Below are positions 29,620 through 39,129 of a stretch of 64,000 nucleotides of DNA, one piece after another. The notes beneath the pieces are model-generated. The model did not search any database and was not told the origin of the DNA. It worked only from the letters and a program-made list of their open reading frames with translations. The stretch is from Winogradskyella aurantiaca (GTDB lineage Bacteria; Bacteroidota; Bacteroidia; Flavobacteriales; Flavobacteriaceae). The stretch lies in NCBI RefSeq assembly GCF_003362725.1, contig NZ_QKTV01000003.1, forward strand, positions 1-64,000, written 5' to 3'. A program made the translations under genes and the position numbers. Each line of letters begins with the position of its first letter. Position 1 is the first letter of the stretch.

Positions 29620-30495
29620 TTGCATCCAGCCAATATTCATCAGTCTTCCTATGACTTTAAGTTTTTAGTAAGGGCCCATCCGGCCTTAGGCCGTTTTGTG
29701 TATTCTGGCAGATCTGGTGTTGAGACGATTGATTTTGCTGACAACAAGGCTGTGCTGGCCCTTAATACAGCCTTATTAAAAGGGCATTATGGTCTGAGCG
29801 ACTGGAACATCCCCTCTGAATACCTCTGCCCCCCTATTCCCAGCAGAGCTGATTATATTCACCATCTTAAGGATTTACTACAAGAAGATGGTATAAAATC
29901 AAATATCAAAGGACTTGATATTGGCACAGGGGCTAATGCAATATTTCCCATTCTCGCAAACCGCATTTATCAGTGGCAAATGATTGGATCTGATATAGAC
30001 GCCACAGCCATTGAATTTGCAAAGGCCAACATAAAGGCCACAGAAGGACTCAATAAGGCCATAGAAATCAGACATCAGGAAAACAGGGCCAACATATTTA
30101 AAGGCATATTATTGGAAAAAGAGTATGTGCATTTTACTATGTGTAACCCGCCGTTTCATGCCTCTGAAGACGAGGCCATGAAGGGCAGCCTGCGAAAACT
30201 TCGAAATCTTGGAGAACCTTCTTCCTTTAAAACAAAAAATGAACTGGTGCTCAACTTTGGAGGGCAAGCCAACGAACTATGGTGTAATGGCGGTGAGTCC
30301 CTTTTTATAAAACGCATGATTAAGGAGAGTGTCGCATTTAAGAATCAAGTGGGATGGTTCACAACACTCCTGGCTAAAAAGGAGCATCTTCCAAAAATCT
30401 ATAAACAGTTGTCAAAGGCTAAGGCAGATTACAAGACCATTCCCATGGAACAGGGTCATAAAAAAACCAGGATAATCGCCTGGAAGTTTAGATGA
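29620..30495 (+). CDS. rlmF: 23S rRNA (adenine(1618)-N6)-methyltransferase
   Basis: The 291-residue protein matches RlmF: it starts HPANIHQSSYDF (compare HPRNRHHSRYD in E. coli), then LKGHYGLSDWNIP, CPPIPSRADYIHHL, the SAM site LDIGTGANAIFPIL and the catalytic NPPF for N6-adenine methylation. The start is decided by sequence: the frame is closed by TAA at 29608-29610 and the only usual start codon before the conserved N terminus is TTG at 29620. It methylates A1618 of 23S rRNA. It is transcribed alone. Confidence 0.9.
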   Translation: MHPANIHQSSYDFKFLVRAHPALGRFVYSGRSGVETIDFADNKAVLALNTALLKGHYGLSDWNIPSEYLCPPIPSRADYIHHLKDLLQEDGIKSNIKGLDIGTGANAIFPILANRIYQWQMIGSDIDATAIEFAKANIKATEGLNKAIEIRHQENRANIFKGILLEKEYVHFTMCNPPFHASEDEAMKGSLRKLRNLGEPSSFKTKNELVLNFGGQANELWCNGGESLFIKRMIKESVAFKNQVGWFTTLLAKKEHLPKIYKQLSKAKADYKTIPMEQGHKKTRIIAWKFR

Positions 30496-30555
30496 TCTAA
30501 TATGAGTACTATATAATGCTATCACTCATGTTACTTATAAATTAAACTACATTAA

Positions 30556-31869
30556 TTACTCAACAAAAAATGGAATATTGGCATGAGCCGCGTGATTATT
30601 GCCATCATATACGTAAATAAACAAGCGATAAGCACCTGGTAGTTCGGGTGCTGAAAAGGTTGCCGTATCTCCCGAATCGGCTTTAAATAAACCTTTTATT
30701 TCTTTTGGGATTTCTTCCCTATCGCCGCCAGATTTATTAGACTTGCTCTCCTCCATGATTACCCATTTGTAGATAAGCGTATCATTATCTGGGTCGGTGA
30801 CTTTTACTTGAGCCATGTACTCCTGCCCTACTTTAAGTCGAATATTGTCCATGGGTGTTTTACCGTCCAGACTAAAGGCTTCCAATCTTGGAGTGCGATT
30901 CTCAGGCCAGGTGCCCTTCCATGCATAATGCATGACGTCAATGGCTTCGGTCTCGGTACCATCTGCCAGGAACATGCCAAACCATGTGGGAGTGCGTTCT
31001 TGTTTTTGCCCCCATAGAAATGCAAACGAACCCATAACTTGTTCCGGTTTTTTTAAAATTCCGTTTTGATATCGACTTAAGTATAAATCTGCCTTTTTAG
31101 AACTGTGGTTCTCAATTGGTGCACCCCAATCAGTTTTGGGCACTTCCCAATACCCAGTAGCACCCCATTCGGTAACAAGTACCGGTCCTTTATAAACGGA
31201 CTTACTAATGATTTCATTAAAAAAATCCATGGGACCGTACAGTTGGGTGCTTATAAAGTCTAAATCCGGAGCTCGTTCAGTAATTTTTTCAAGAAGCTCT
31301 GATTCGAATCCGGCCAGGGACGTCGTGGTAAGGTGATTGGGATCAAGCTCATGGATCATTTTAGAAATATCATTCACCGCATTCCAAACTTCTAAGTTAC
31401 TGCCATTGAGATTAAGCTCGTTTCCAAGGCCCCAACAGAATAAAGCAGGATGATCCTTTAATTCCAAAACTATCTTTTTTACCCGCTCATATTGCGTCCT
31501 TACTTGCTGTTCATCACTGTAATTAGCGCCATGGCGCTCAGGGACCAACCAGATCCCCATTAACACTTTTAATCCGTGTTCATGGGCTAAATCCAAAATT
31601 TGCTTTCCATTATCAGCGCTCCAGGTTCTAAGTGCATTTGCGCCATGACGTGCTAATTCGGCAGAATCTGTACTTTGACCCGCACCGACGCCTTTCACAT
31701 AAAAGAGTTCATCATTAAGAAAGATCCGAAAACCCTCGTCTGTTTTTCTAATTTCAGCCTTTGTGACTTTTGTTTGGGATTCTTGAGCGTTTATTGAGCT
31801 TAACCCCATTCCTAAGATTAAAAGCATACAGGACAGCAGAGTCATTTTATGGAACGGGATCTTTAGCAT
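30556..31869 (-). CDS. Clan GH-A glycoside hydrolase (GH2-like barrel), exported
   Basis: The 437-residue protein has a signal peptide ending about SINAQ. A TIM barrel at about 45-310 carries acid/base Glu151 in GNELN and nucleophile Glu234 in VTEWGATG. The early FYVKGVGAGQSTDSAELARHG resembles the start of GH2 catalytic barrels. A C-terminal Ig/cadherin-like domain follows (about 330-437). There is no T9SS sorting domain. It lies 111 bp downstream of the GH81 laminarinase gene in the same direction, with a terminator between them. Action on beta-1,3-glucan oligomers is inferred from context; the exact GH family is unresolved. Confidence 0.82.
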   Translation of the reverse strand: MLKIPFHKMTLLSCMLLILGMGLSSINAQESQTKVTKAEIRKTDEGFRIFLNDELFYVKGVGAGQSTDSAELARHGANALRTWSADNGKQILDLAHEHGLKVLMGIWLVPERHGANYSDEQQVRTQYERVKKIVLELKDHPALFCWGLGNELNLNGSNLEVWNAVNDISKMIHELDPNHLTTTSLAGFESELLEKITERAPDLDFISTQLYGPMDFFNEIISKSVYKGPVLVTEWGATGYWEVPKTDWGAPIENHSSKKADLYLSRYQNGILKKPEQVMGSFAFLWGQKQERTPTWFGMFLADGTETEAIDVMHYAWKGTWPENRTPRLEAFSLDGKTPMDNIRLKVGQEYMAQVKVTDPDNDTLIYKWVIMEESKSNKSGGDREEIPKEIKGLFKADSGDTATFSAPELPGAYRLFIYVYDGNNHAAHANIPFFVE

Positions 31870-31926
31870 GGCATTGAATTTATAGTATTAAAATTAAGGA
31901 TTATATATAAGTCTAATGAACCGCAT

Positions 31927-31960
31927 AAAAAAAGTGACTGCATTGCTACAATCACTTTTT
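31927..31960 (-). terminator. Terminator after the GH81 gene (hairpin A)
   Basis: On the minus strand the GH81 stop is followed by a hairpin: AAAAAGTGA pairs with TCACTTTTT, extended by TG/CA across one mismatch, loop CATTGCTA, then a T-run. The hairpin including its loop is nearly identical to the one at 35905-35936. Confidence 0.8.
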
Positions 31961-31980
31961 AATTTATAAAAGATCCACCT

Positions 31981-34900
31981 TTAGTTTTTAATTATTCGCT
32001 TAACGCTAAATTGATCTGGGCTCGAATACAATTTGACAAAGTAAATACCTTGTGACAGACTCTGGAGGTCTATACTATCTGGGTTACCCTTAACTTCAAA
32101 TAATTTTTTACCTAGTATAGAGTATATCTCTACTTTAGTTAATTGTCCAAAGGACGCGTTGATATACAGCATTTGATTTACTGGGTTAGGATATAAAGTA
32201 ATGGTAGGTACATCTACACCTCCGGTTGATAAACTAGCCACTTGTTCTACATCATCAAAATAGAAAGTGGATGCTGCTGTTCCATCCCCGACATTTCCAA
32301 TATCAAACATAAAGACGAGCTTGTCATACGCACTGACACCAAGGGAGCCGAAGTCCCAACTTAAAGTTTCCCACGCTCCCGTAACGGTTGTAGGTGTCAC
32401 CAGTTCAAACGTTGATCCCCCACTCTGCTGTTCTAATTTGATCTGCATTTGCGTACCAATTGGTGCCTCTGTCCAAATCTTTAAAGTAATGTAACGGTTA
32501 GAAGAAAAGTCTAAATTTTCATTGAGATTTATATACGATCCGGCCCATGGTTGTCCGCCATTTCTAACAATTTTAGCAAGGTTGTTACTGTTATTGCCAT
32601 CATTTTGTGGTGATTCTACAGGCTCAACGGTTGCCGTACCACCATCAAAATTATTGAAGTCAGCAGTTGTTGGCGTGGTTTCAAAATCAAAAGGCATTCC
32701 TGGTCCTCCAGAGGCTACACATTCTACCCCATTGTAACTAAAGGTCATTCTACCTAGATTAACCTCACCATTATCCACTCCCAATCTGAGGATATGTGTT
32801 CCAGCTGTTAGCTCAACATTACTGCTAACTTTAGTGTTCCAGTTGCCCCAGTCACCAGTTGAGCCAAAAATTATATTATTGCTCACCTTGACCCCATCTA
32901 TTTCAAAAAATATTGGGCCACCTCCATTATTATTTCCTGAAGCATACCTAATACTAACATCATAACAACCAGTATTGGCCACGGCAACAGTATACTCCAT
33001 CCATTCACCAGCGCTTATCCAACCCACAGTTTTGCCTTCGTTGTTGTCAGATACTGCATCAACATACTCAGTGGGTCTAAAATCTCCTTGATTATTAATG
33101 GAAGAATCGAAATATGAAATGTTCTGTCCAATACCACCCTCAAACATATCATAGTAGCCCGCTTCTATAGTTCCTGGAATGTTATGAGGACTGCCCAAAT
33201 ATGGCAACTGATCACCAACAATTATCGTTACCACGTTGGACACCACCGATGCACTGCTGACATAAACTTTAGCATATACATTATGAATACCTAATTCAAT
33301 ATCCATAAGATTAAATTCATATGGTGCCGTCGTATCCTCACCCAACAATACATCATCTTTATAAAACTCAACCTTAGTAATGTTATTTCCCGTTGTTGTA
33401 GTTGTCAGTAGAATATCATCTCCGGCACTGGCTTCTGTAGCACTTGCTGAAAGATTTCCGGTGATATTTATATCCCTACTTGTAGCCAAGGTTTGTGCAG
33501 GAACGTCTAGAATAAACCCGTTTGAAAAAGTAACACTTGTATCACTATTGGTATAGTTTTGAGCTACGTAAGTAATATTGTCGCCGTCATTAAAGGCAAC
33601 TGCTAAAGGACTATTAGCAGTAATGGAGACATCCGGTGGACCTAATGCATTCATGTTGTGCAACCAATGATAGGTATGCGCATCAGAGATACCAAATTTT
33701 AGGTTTCTATTAGGATACGAATCGTACAAATCTATAGCCGTCTCAGCATCAGTAAGCGCTAAGAATTTCCAAATAGTATCATGCCATAAATTGGGGTTTT
33801 CTTCATTGCTTAAGATACCGGTATCCGCACTTATTTCTGACCACAATAACTGCGCATAATCTTGATTATGCCCCAGATACAGTGATCCGCCATGCATTGG
33901 ATATAATTCAATACCATAGGAAGCAGCAATATCATTAGTCCAAAATGTACCATTGTCGTATGAGTTACCCCAAACCCTTGATACAAACTCATATGGATGT
34001 GATGGTGAAAAATTACGTTGGTACATATCAAACCAATACTCTTCAATAGCAGTTTGCTCAGTGGTATAAATAAAAATTCCCAGATCTCTAATGGCGTCAT
34101 TATTGGTAACAGAGCCCCAATGAATTAAGGATGAGGCAAACTGCATACTTTCTGAAGTGGACTCCTGATCATTTCCATGAGGAAACGATGCAAATCCGTT
34201 GGCCCAGCTATGACCTTGATAAGGATTGAAATTCCGCAAAAACGGAAATAAGGCGTCATTTCTATCAGCTGAGGCTGCATCACGGACCAATAAATTCACC
34301 ATATCGCCCCATTGATTGGCCCAACCAGGTTGGAACTGTTCTACAAAAGCAGCCGCATGAATAAAATACCCCCAGTGAAAATGGTGATCATTAATATTGG
34401 TGTCTTGACCATGACCAGAAGGGTAACCCAACATACTGGACCACGAATCATTATAGTAATATAAAAAAGCGACTTCGCCATTTTCATATGACAACCAATC
34501 TTCAAGACGCTCTTTTACAGTTTCAAGCATGAGATCACGCGATTCTGTATTGCCCATTTGATCTGCGATTCTAGCCGTTTGAATCAATCGATTCATAACC
34601 TGACCTTCATTATATGAATCTGTCCAGGTGGATAATTGATCATTTTCAATAAAAGCAATTTTACTTGCTAATTCCGCAGGGTCATAGCCATCACTATACT
34701 GCCCTAAGTTTGGAAGAGTAGGTAAAATACCTTTAAAGCTATGCTCAATCTCAAAACTATTACCGTCAAGTGTCTTCAATTCTCCCCTTACGGTGCTATA
34801 ACTAAAGGCATTAGGAGTTGCGGATGTACCTGAGAGATTATTCCATTGATGCGGTAATAACCCTAATAAGACATTAGTATCCGTTCCTTCTTTAATATCA

Positions 34901-35712
34901 GTAGTAACGGAAAATGTTGTCGTTACTTTTGAAGTCTGTTCATTATACGACCAATCCGTTAGCGTGTTTTCAGGAAATACGTAGGCGTACTTCTTATAAT
35001 CCTGGGCCATTGTGGCAACATTTGTTGTAGTTAGTGGCAACATGGCTAGGGACCAATAGTTTTCCCCGCTTAAGGTCGAACTATAAATAGAGCCTGACTG
35101 GGTCCAGGTACTTCCGGTTGGGGCATAAATGGCAAAATCAGCACCTGAGGTAGCGTCTTGTACTGTAATTATTTCATCAGTTATGGTTACAGTACCTGAG
35201 TTAATTGATATTTCCACAACATCACTATCACCTTTCTCGAAATATATGAATGGCATACCAATACCAGATGTCGCTTGCAGATCATGTACCCCGTCATTCC
35301 AATTCATAGTTACAGTCCAATCTGAATAATCCGAGGCTGTAGCATTTGAAACATTGAGTCCTGACAATCCAACTTTTATAGGCGCTGAATCCCCTATAGG
35401 ACCCCATGGAATATAAGTAACTATGAGCCCTTCATTATAGGTTCTCATGGTCATTGGGTAATTAAAAAGGTTGTCTGCATGGTCTTCTTTGATTAATCGA
35501 GACCACCAATCGTTAGTAGGGATTGGTTTTCCAGCAGCATTTCCACTAACTTGGGGTTGCCCAGATGGAAAACCATTTCTGCCTGCAGAATCGACACCAG
35601 GGAAGCCAGTTGTGTAACTTCCGTTTCCTACATTAACAATTTGAGATGAGCTTATCAAAAAGCTTAGAATAAGAACTAAGCTCATGATAAATTTTTTAGA
35701 ATAAGTAGACAT
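31981..35712 (-). CDS. GH81 endo-1,3-beta-glucanase (laminarinase) with CBM6 and T9SS sorting domain
   Basis: The 1243-residue protein has a signal peptide ending about SSSQ, then a GH81 module (about 45-740): PIPTNDWWSRL, NDHHFHWGYF with acid Asp442, and NDQESTSES with Glu517 and Glu521 spaced as in characterised GH81 enzymes. An Ig-like linker (about 755-840), a CBM6-like domain (about 845-995; IEAGYYDMFEGG, WMEYTV), a second carbohydrate-binding-like jelly roll (about 1003-1155) and a C-terminal T9SS sorting domain (from ITLYPNPVNQ) follow. It should be secreted and cleave beta-1,3-glucans such as laminarin. A close match to the Bacteroidota promoter lies 27 bp upstream. Confidence 0.93.
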   Translation of the reverse strand: MSTYSKKFIMSLVLILSFLISSSQIVNVGNGSYTTGFPGVDSAGRNGFPSGQPQVSGNAAGKPIPTNDWWSRLIKEDHADNLFNYPMTMRTYNEGLIVTYIPWGPIGDSAPIKVGLSGLNVSNATASDYSDWTVTMNWNDGVHDLQATSGIGMPFIYFEKGDSDVVEISINSGTVTITDEIITVQDATSGADFAIYAPTGSTWTQSGSIYSSTLSGENYWSLAMLPLTTTNVATMAQDYKKYAYVFPENTLTDWSYNEQTSKVTTTFSVTTDIKEGTDTNVLLGLLPHQWNNLSGTSATPNAFSYSTVRGELKTLDGNSFEIEHSFKGILPTLPNLGQYSDGYDPAELASKIAFIENDQLSTWTDSYNEGQVMNRLIQTARIADQMGNTESRDLMLETVKERLEDWLSYENGEVAFLYYYNDSWSSMLGYPSGHGQDTNINDHHFHWGYFIHAAAFVEQFQPGWANQWGDMVNLLVRDAASADRNDALFPFLRNFNPYQGHSWANGFASFPHGNDQESTSESMQFASSLIHWGSVTNNDAIRDLGIFIYTTEQTAIEEYWFDMYQRNFSPSHPYEFVSRVWGNSYDNGTFWTNDIAASYGIELYPMHGGSLYLGHNQDYAQLLWSEISADTGILSNEENPNLWHDTIWKFLALTDAETAIDLYDSYPNRNLKFGISDAHTYHWLHNMNALGPPDVSITANSPLAVAFNDGDNITYVAQNYTNSDTSVTFSNGFILDVPAQTLATSRDINITGNLSASATEASAGDDILLTTTTTGNNITKVEFYKDDVLLGEDTTAPYEFNLMDIELGIHNVYAKVYVSSASVVSNVVTIIVGDQLPYLGSPHNIPGTIEAGYYDMFEGGIGQNISYFDSSINNQGDFRPTEYVDAVSDNNEGKTVGWISAGEWMEYTVAVANTGCYDVSIRYASGNNNGGGPIFFEIDGVKVSNNIIFGSTGDWGNWNTKVSSNVELTAGTHILRLGVDNGEVNLGRMTFSYNGVECVASGGPGMPFDFETTPTTADFNNFDGGTATVEPVESPQNDGNNSNNLAKIVRNGGQPWAGSYINLNENLDFSSNRYITLKIWTEAPIGTQMQIKLEQQSGGSTFELVTPTTVTGAWETLSWDFGSLGVSAYDKLVFMFDIGNVGDGTAASTFYFDDVEQVASLSTGGVDVPTITLYPNPVNQMLYINASFGQLTKVEIYSILGKKLFEVKGNPDSIDLQSLSQGIYFVKLYSSPDQFSVKRIIKN

Positions 35713-35738
35713 AAAGTATAATTCAGGTTTTGATTTTG

Positions 35739-35768
35739 CAAGGTATTCTAAAAGCCTTCAACCTCAAA
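35739..35768 (-). promoter_or_regulatory. Predicted Bacteroidota sigma promoter for the GH81 gene
   Basis: Read on the minus strand it is TTTG (35768-35765), exactly 19 nt, then TACCTTG (35745-35739). This fits the TTTG-N19-TAnnTTTG consensus with one missing T. The expected start site is about 20 bases before the ATG at 35712. Confidence 0.55.
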
Positions 35769-35904
35769 AAATTCTGCCTCTACACCAACAATACAAGCCA
35801 AAATATCAGAAATTACAGGGTGATTTATCCTGGTTGTTTAGTGAGCTAGTAATCAAGTTGTAAGGACTTTTAATTCACTATTTTGATGATTAAATAGCTC
35901 TAAT

Positions 35905-35936
35905 AAAAAAAGTGACTGCATTACTACAGTCACTTT
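35905..35936 (-). terminator. Hairpin B upstream of GH81, near-duplicate of hairpin A
   Basis: A perfect 10-bp stem (AAAGTGACTG with CAGTCACTTT) encloses the loop CATTACTA; on the minus strand it ends in a T-run. It sits 24 bp after the stop codon of a probable gene remnant and differs from hairpin A at about two positions over 30. Confidence 0.7.
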
Positions 35937-35959
35937 CTTGCATGAAATTTACTTACATC

Positions 35960-36076
35960 TTAATTCTCAATCAAACCCTGCCCTTCTATCCATTGGGCAC
36001 CGGATTGCTTAAGGTCTAGCTCAAGACAATCTTCTAAACAAATGCTTAAAATTTTATTCTTGTCAATTAAAATAAT
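35960..36076 (-). pseudogene. Possible 3' remnant of a decayed gene
   Basis: The stretch from 35713 to 36193 has no intact gene. On the minus strand a frame bounded by TAG at 36077-36079 and TAA at 35960-35962 encodes about 38 residues ending LKQSGAQWIEGQGLIEN. It has protein-like composition, no start codon, and is followed 24 bp later by a proper terminator. The end weakly recalls the C terminus of DJ-1/PfpI proteins (NAGAxWVDE). It may be the tail of a gene whose 5' part was lost. This is tentative. Confidence 0.33.
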
Positions 36077-36193
36077 CTAAAAACACTACACCAATATTAG
36101 TTCAAAACCTAATCTCTCAACTAATAATGACATGTTTGACCTACTGGCCTAAAGATTATTTTGTATATATGAATTATATCTACAAAAGCCTTA

Positions 36194-37891
36194 CTAATAT
36201 CCTGCTGCCTGCCCATCTTTGCGGCTTTCCGACGCTCCATGGTAGACTTTATTCTCGTCATCCCACATAATGGCCTGATAGCCTCCATAGACCCCTCTGG
36301 CCGTGCCTATGCGATGACCACGATCCATCAATCCTCTGATAGTACTATAAGGAATACCTGATTCCGTTCGAACCGTCCCTGTATTCTCTGTGGTTTGTCC
36401 CATTGGTGATGCTCCACCTGTATGATCCCATCGTGGTGCATCTCCGGCTTCTTGTAAATTCATTCCAAAATCTACAAGGTTCATTACGATTTGCGTATGA
36501 CCCATAGGTTGAAAATCTCCACCCATAACTCCAAAGCTCACAAAAGGCTGTCCATCTTTAGTTATAAATGCTGGGATTATGGTATGAAAAGGTCGCTTAC
36601 CAGGTTCATACGTATTGGCCTGACCGCGCTTGAGGCTAAAGAGTTCTCCGCGGTCCTGTAGCATGAATCCTAATTTTGGCGGTGCCATACCAGAGCCCAT
36701 TCCACGATAGTTACTTTGTATCAGGGATATCATAGTACCATCTTTATCGGCTACCGTCATGTAGATGGTTTCACCGGCTGATATTTCACCAGCTTCATAG
36801 GTTCTGGCACGCTTACCTATTTGGTCTCTGCGCTCGTCAGCATACCTATCAGAAAGTAACGCTTCCACTGGTACATCTGCAAAATCCATATCAGCATAGT
36901 ACTTGGCACGGTCTTCAAAGGCGAGTTTTTTAGCTTCAGTGAATAAATGCAGGTGCTCTGCACTTCCAAACTCAATATCAGAAAAATCGAATCCTTTTAA
37001 GATCTGAAGCATTTGTAAAGCAGCAATTCCTTGACCATTTGGTGGTAATTCCCAAACATCATAGCCTCGGTAATTAACCGAAACTGGCTCTACCCATTCC
37101 GATTTATGATTGGCCAAATCCTTTTCCGATAAAAAGCCTCCTTGTTCTTTAATAAAATTGGCAATGGTCTTAGCAATATCCCCTTTGTAAAAGGCATCTC
37201 TGCCACCTTCAGCCAATTGCTTATAGGTGTTGGCTAAATAAGGGTTCTTATAGATTTCACCTTCATTAGGCAGCTTACCACCGTTTTGTGTGATATAGGT
37301 ATCCTCAATATTCGGTAGTCCTCGTGACTTGAAGTAAGGCACAGAACGTTGCATGTACCAGGAAATTAATTCGGTTAAAGGAAATCCTTTTTCAGCATAA
37401 TCAATGGCCGGTGCTAAAATCTCACTCATGGGTTTGGACCCAAATTTCTTATGAAGCTCAAACCATCCGTCTACCGCACCTGGCACACTTACTGGTAATG
37501 GGCCAAGAGAAGGTATTTTAGTCATGCCTTGTTCTTCAAAATATTCTAAGGTTAAATCCTGAGGGGAACGTCCACTGGCGTTCAAACCATACAGTTTCTC
37601 GGTTTTGCCATGCCAAACAATGGCAAACAAGTCTCCCCCAATGCCACAACCAGTAGGCTCCATCAAGCCTAGAGCCGCATTAGCTGCTATGGCAGCATCA
37701 ATGGCATTACCCCCATTTTTAAGCACATCCAGCCCTATTTGAGTAGCTAAGGGGTGGCTAGTGGCCACCATTCCATTTTGACCTAGTACTTCAGAACGCG
37801 TTGCAAAAGGTTCTCCTGTAACCCGGTCCTGAGCCCATAAACTGCTTACCAGGCACATCAAGAGAATTGACATGTAATTTGATAATCTCAT
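36194..37891 (-). CDS. ggt: Gamma-glutamyltransferase / glutathione hydrolase
   Basis: From the ATG at 37891 the protein has 565 residues; an upstream in-frame TTG at 37915 would only add a polar extension before the signal peptide (ending about SLWAQ). The GGT fold is clear: VLGQNGMVATSHPLATQIG, GGNAIDAAIAANAALG, GCGIGGDLFAIV. The autocatalytic Thr is in the GETIYMTVADKDG segment (Thr375 from this start), where E. coli has TTHYSVVD; the histidine of that motif is Tyr here. The GMGSG loop is present. It should act on gamma-glutamyl compounds in the periplasm or as an acylase-like enzyme. It is transcribed alone. Confidence 0.9.
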   Translation of the reverse strand: MRLSNYMSILLMCLVSSLWAQDRVTGEPFATRSEVLGQNGMVATSHPLATQIGLDVLKNGGNAIDAAIAANAALGLMEPTGCGIGGDLFAIVWHGKTEKLYGLNASGRSPQDLTLEYFEEQGMTKIPSLGPLPVSVPGAVDGWFELHKKFGSKPMSEILAPAIDYAEKGFPLTELISWYMQRSVPYFKSRGLPNIEDTYITQNGGKLPNEGEIYKNPYLANTYKQLAEGGRDAFYKGDIAKTIANFIKEQGGFLSEKDLANHKSEWVEPVSVNYRGYDVWELPPNGQGIAALQMLQILKGFDFSDIEFGSAEHLHLFTEAKKLAFEDRAKYYADMDFADVPVEALLSDRYADERRDQIGKRARTYEAGEISAGETIYMTVADKDGTMISLIQSNYRGMGSGMAPPKLGFMLQDRGELFSLKRGQANTYEPGKRPFHTIIPAFITKDGQPFVSFGVMGGDFQPMGHTQIVMNLVDFGMNLQEAGDAPRWDHTGGASPMGQTTENTGTVRTESGIPYSTIRGLMDRGHRIGTARGVYGGYQAIMWDDENKVYHGASESRKDGQAAGY

Positions 37892-38010
37892 AGTTGGTTT
37901 TTTAAGATTGGTCAAATTACAAATTAATGCTATGTATTATGAAGATCACAGCTGCATTGAATTACTAAAATTGCGTTAAATTTAGACGCAGTGAAGACAT
38001 TAAACTTTGT

Positions 38011-39117
38011 ATGAGTACCCTAAGACCCATGTTACGTCGTAAGCTAACCTCAATCCTACCCTTCGGAATAATCTGGTTGGTCAATGGCTTGTTGTTTTTA
38101 TTTGTTGAATATGCCGTTATCTCCATTATGGAACCCCAATCAGGACTGCAATCGGCAATTACAATTTCGCCCAGGATAGTAGTATTTGCCAGCATAAGTA
38201 TATTTTTTATTGGATGTTTTGTAGGTTTTGTAGAAGTGTCATTTATCAATAAGTTCTTTGTAAAGTGGACGTTTATTCAAAAGATCATAGGAAAGGTACT
38301 TATTTATGGCATGTTCTTTTTCTGCATCATATTTATCTTTTATATGCTGGCTGCGAGTATTGAAATGAAACAATCGGTGTTTAGTACTGCGGTCTTCAAT
38401 CGCTATCTCATATTTCTTTTTAGCATAACCAACATTAGTACTTTCGTTCAAATTGCCTTTTCACTCTTTACATCGCTTATTTATTCAGAAATTGAAGACA
38501 ACCTTGGGCAATCTGTTTTTTTGAATTTTTTTACCGGTAAATATCACAAGCCGATTGAAGAAGAGCGAATTTTTATGTTTACGGATATGAAAAACTCTAC
38601 AACTATTGCCGAAACCATGGGCCATGAACTATACTTTGAGTTTTTAAGACATTATTACAATGACCTTTCAATAGCCATAATCAATTCATACGGAGAGGTA
38701 TATCAGTATATAGGCGATGAAATTGTAATCTCCTGGGATTTGGCACGTTTTGAAGCAATTGAACAAGCCATAGGGTGTTTCTTTGAAATGAAAAAGGCAT
38801 TAATTGCCAAACAGAACTGGTATTTGGACCATTTTAACTTGTTTCCCGACTTTAAAGGAGCCATCCACTTAGGCAAGGTTACCACTGGTGAAATAGGCGC
38901 ACTTAAAAAGGAAATCTTTTTTACAGGAGATGTACTAAATACTACTGCTAGAATGCAAGGCTTATGCAATAAATACAAGACGGACTTGATAGTTTCTAAG
39001 CAGATTGTTGAAGATATTAGAGACAAGCAAAACTATGTTACAGATTTTGTTGGAACAACCCTACTTAGAGGAAAAAAGAAATCCATTGATCTTTTTACCC
39101 TTAAACCAAATATCTAA
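38011..39117 (+). CDS. Membrane-anchored class III adenylate/guanylate cyclase
   Basis: The 368-residue protein has four hydrophobic helices (about 15-35, 50-70, 90-112, 128-150) and a C-terminal cyclase domain (about 180-365). Metal-binding Asp192 lies in FMFTDMKNST and Asp236 in YIGDEIVISW. The transition-state Asn310 and Arg314 lie in GDVLNTTARM. The adenine-selecting Lys position appears to be Gln232, so nucleotide specificity is uncertain. It converges with the adjacent AraC-HTH/TolB/TPR regulator, with only 12 bp between stop codons. Confidence 0.87.
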   Translation: MSTLRPMLRRKLTSILPFGIIWLVNGLLFLFVEYAVISIMEPQSGLQSAITISPRIVVFASISIFFIGCFVGFVEVSFINKFFVKWTFIQKIIGKVLIYGMFFFCIIFIFYMLAASIEMKQSVFSTAVFNRYLIFLFSITNISTFVQIAFSLFTSLIYSEIEDNLGQSVFLNFFTGKYHKPIEEERIFMFTDMKNSTTIAETMGHELYFEFLRHYYNDLSIAIINSYGEVYQYIGDEIVISWDLARFEAIEQAIGCFFEMKKALIAKQNWYLDHFNLFPDFKGAIHLGKVTTGEIGALKKEIFFTGDVLNTTARMQGLCNKYKTDLIVSKQIVEDIRDKQNYVTDFVGTTLLRGKKKSIDLFTLKPNI

Positions 39118-39129
39118 TCTTTATCCATT

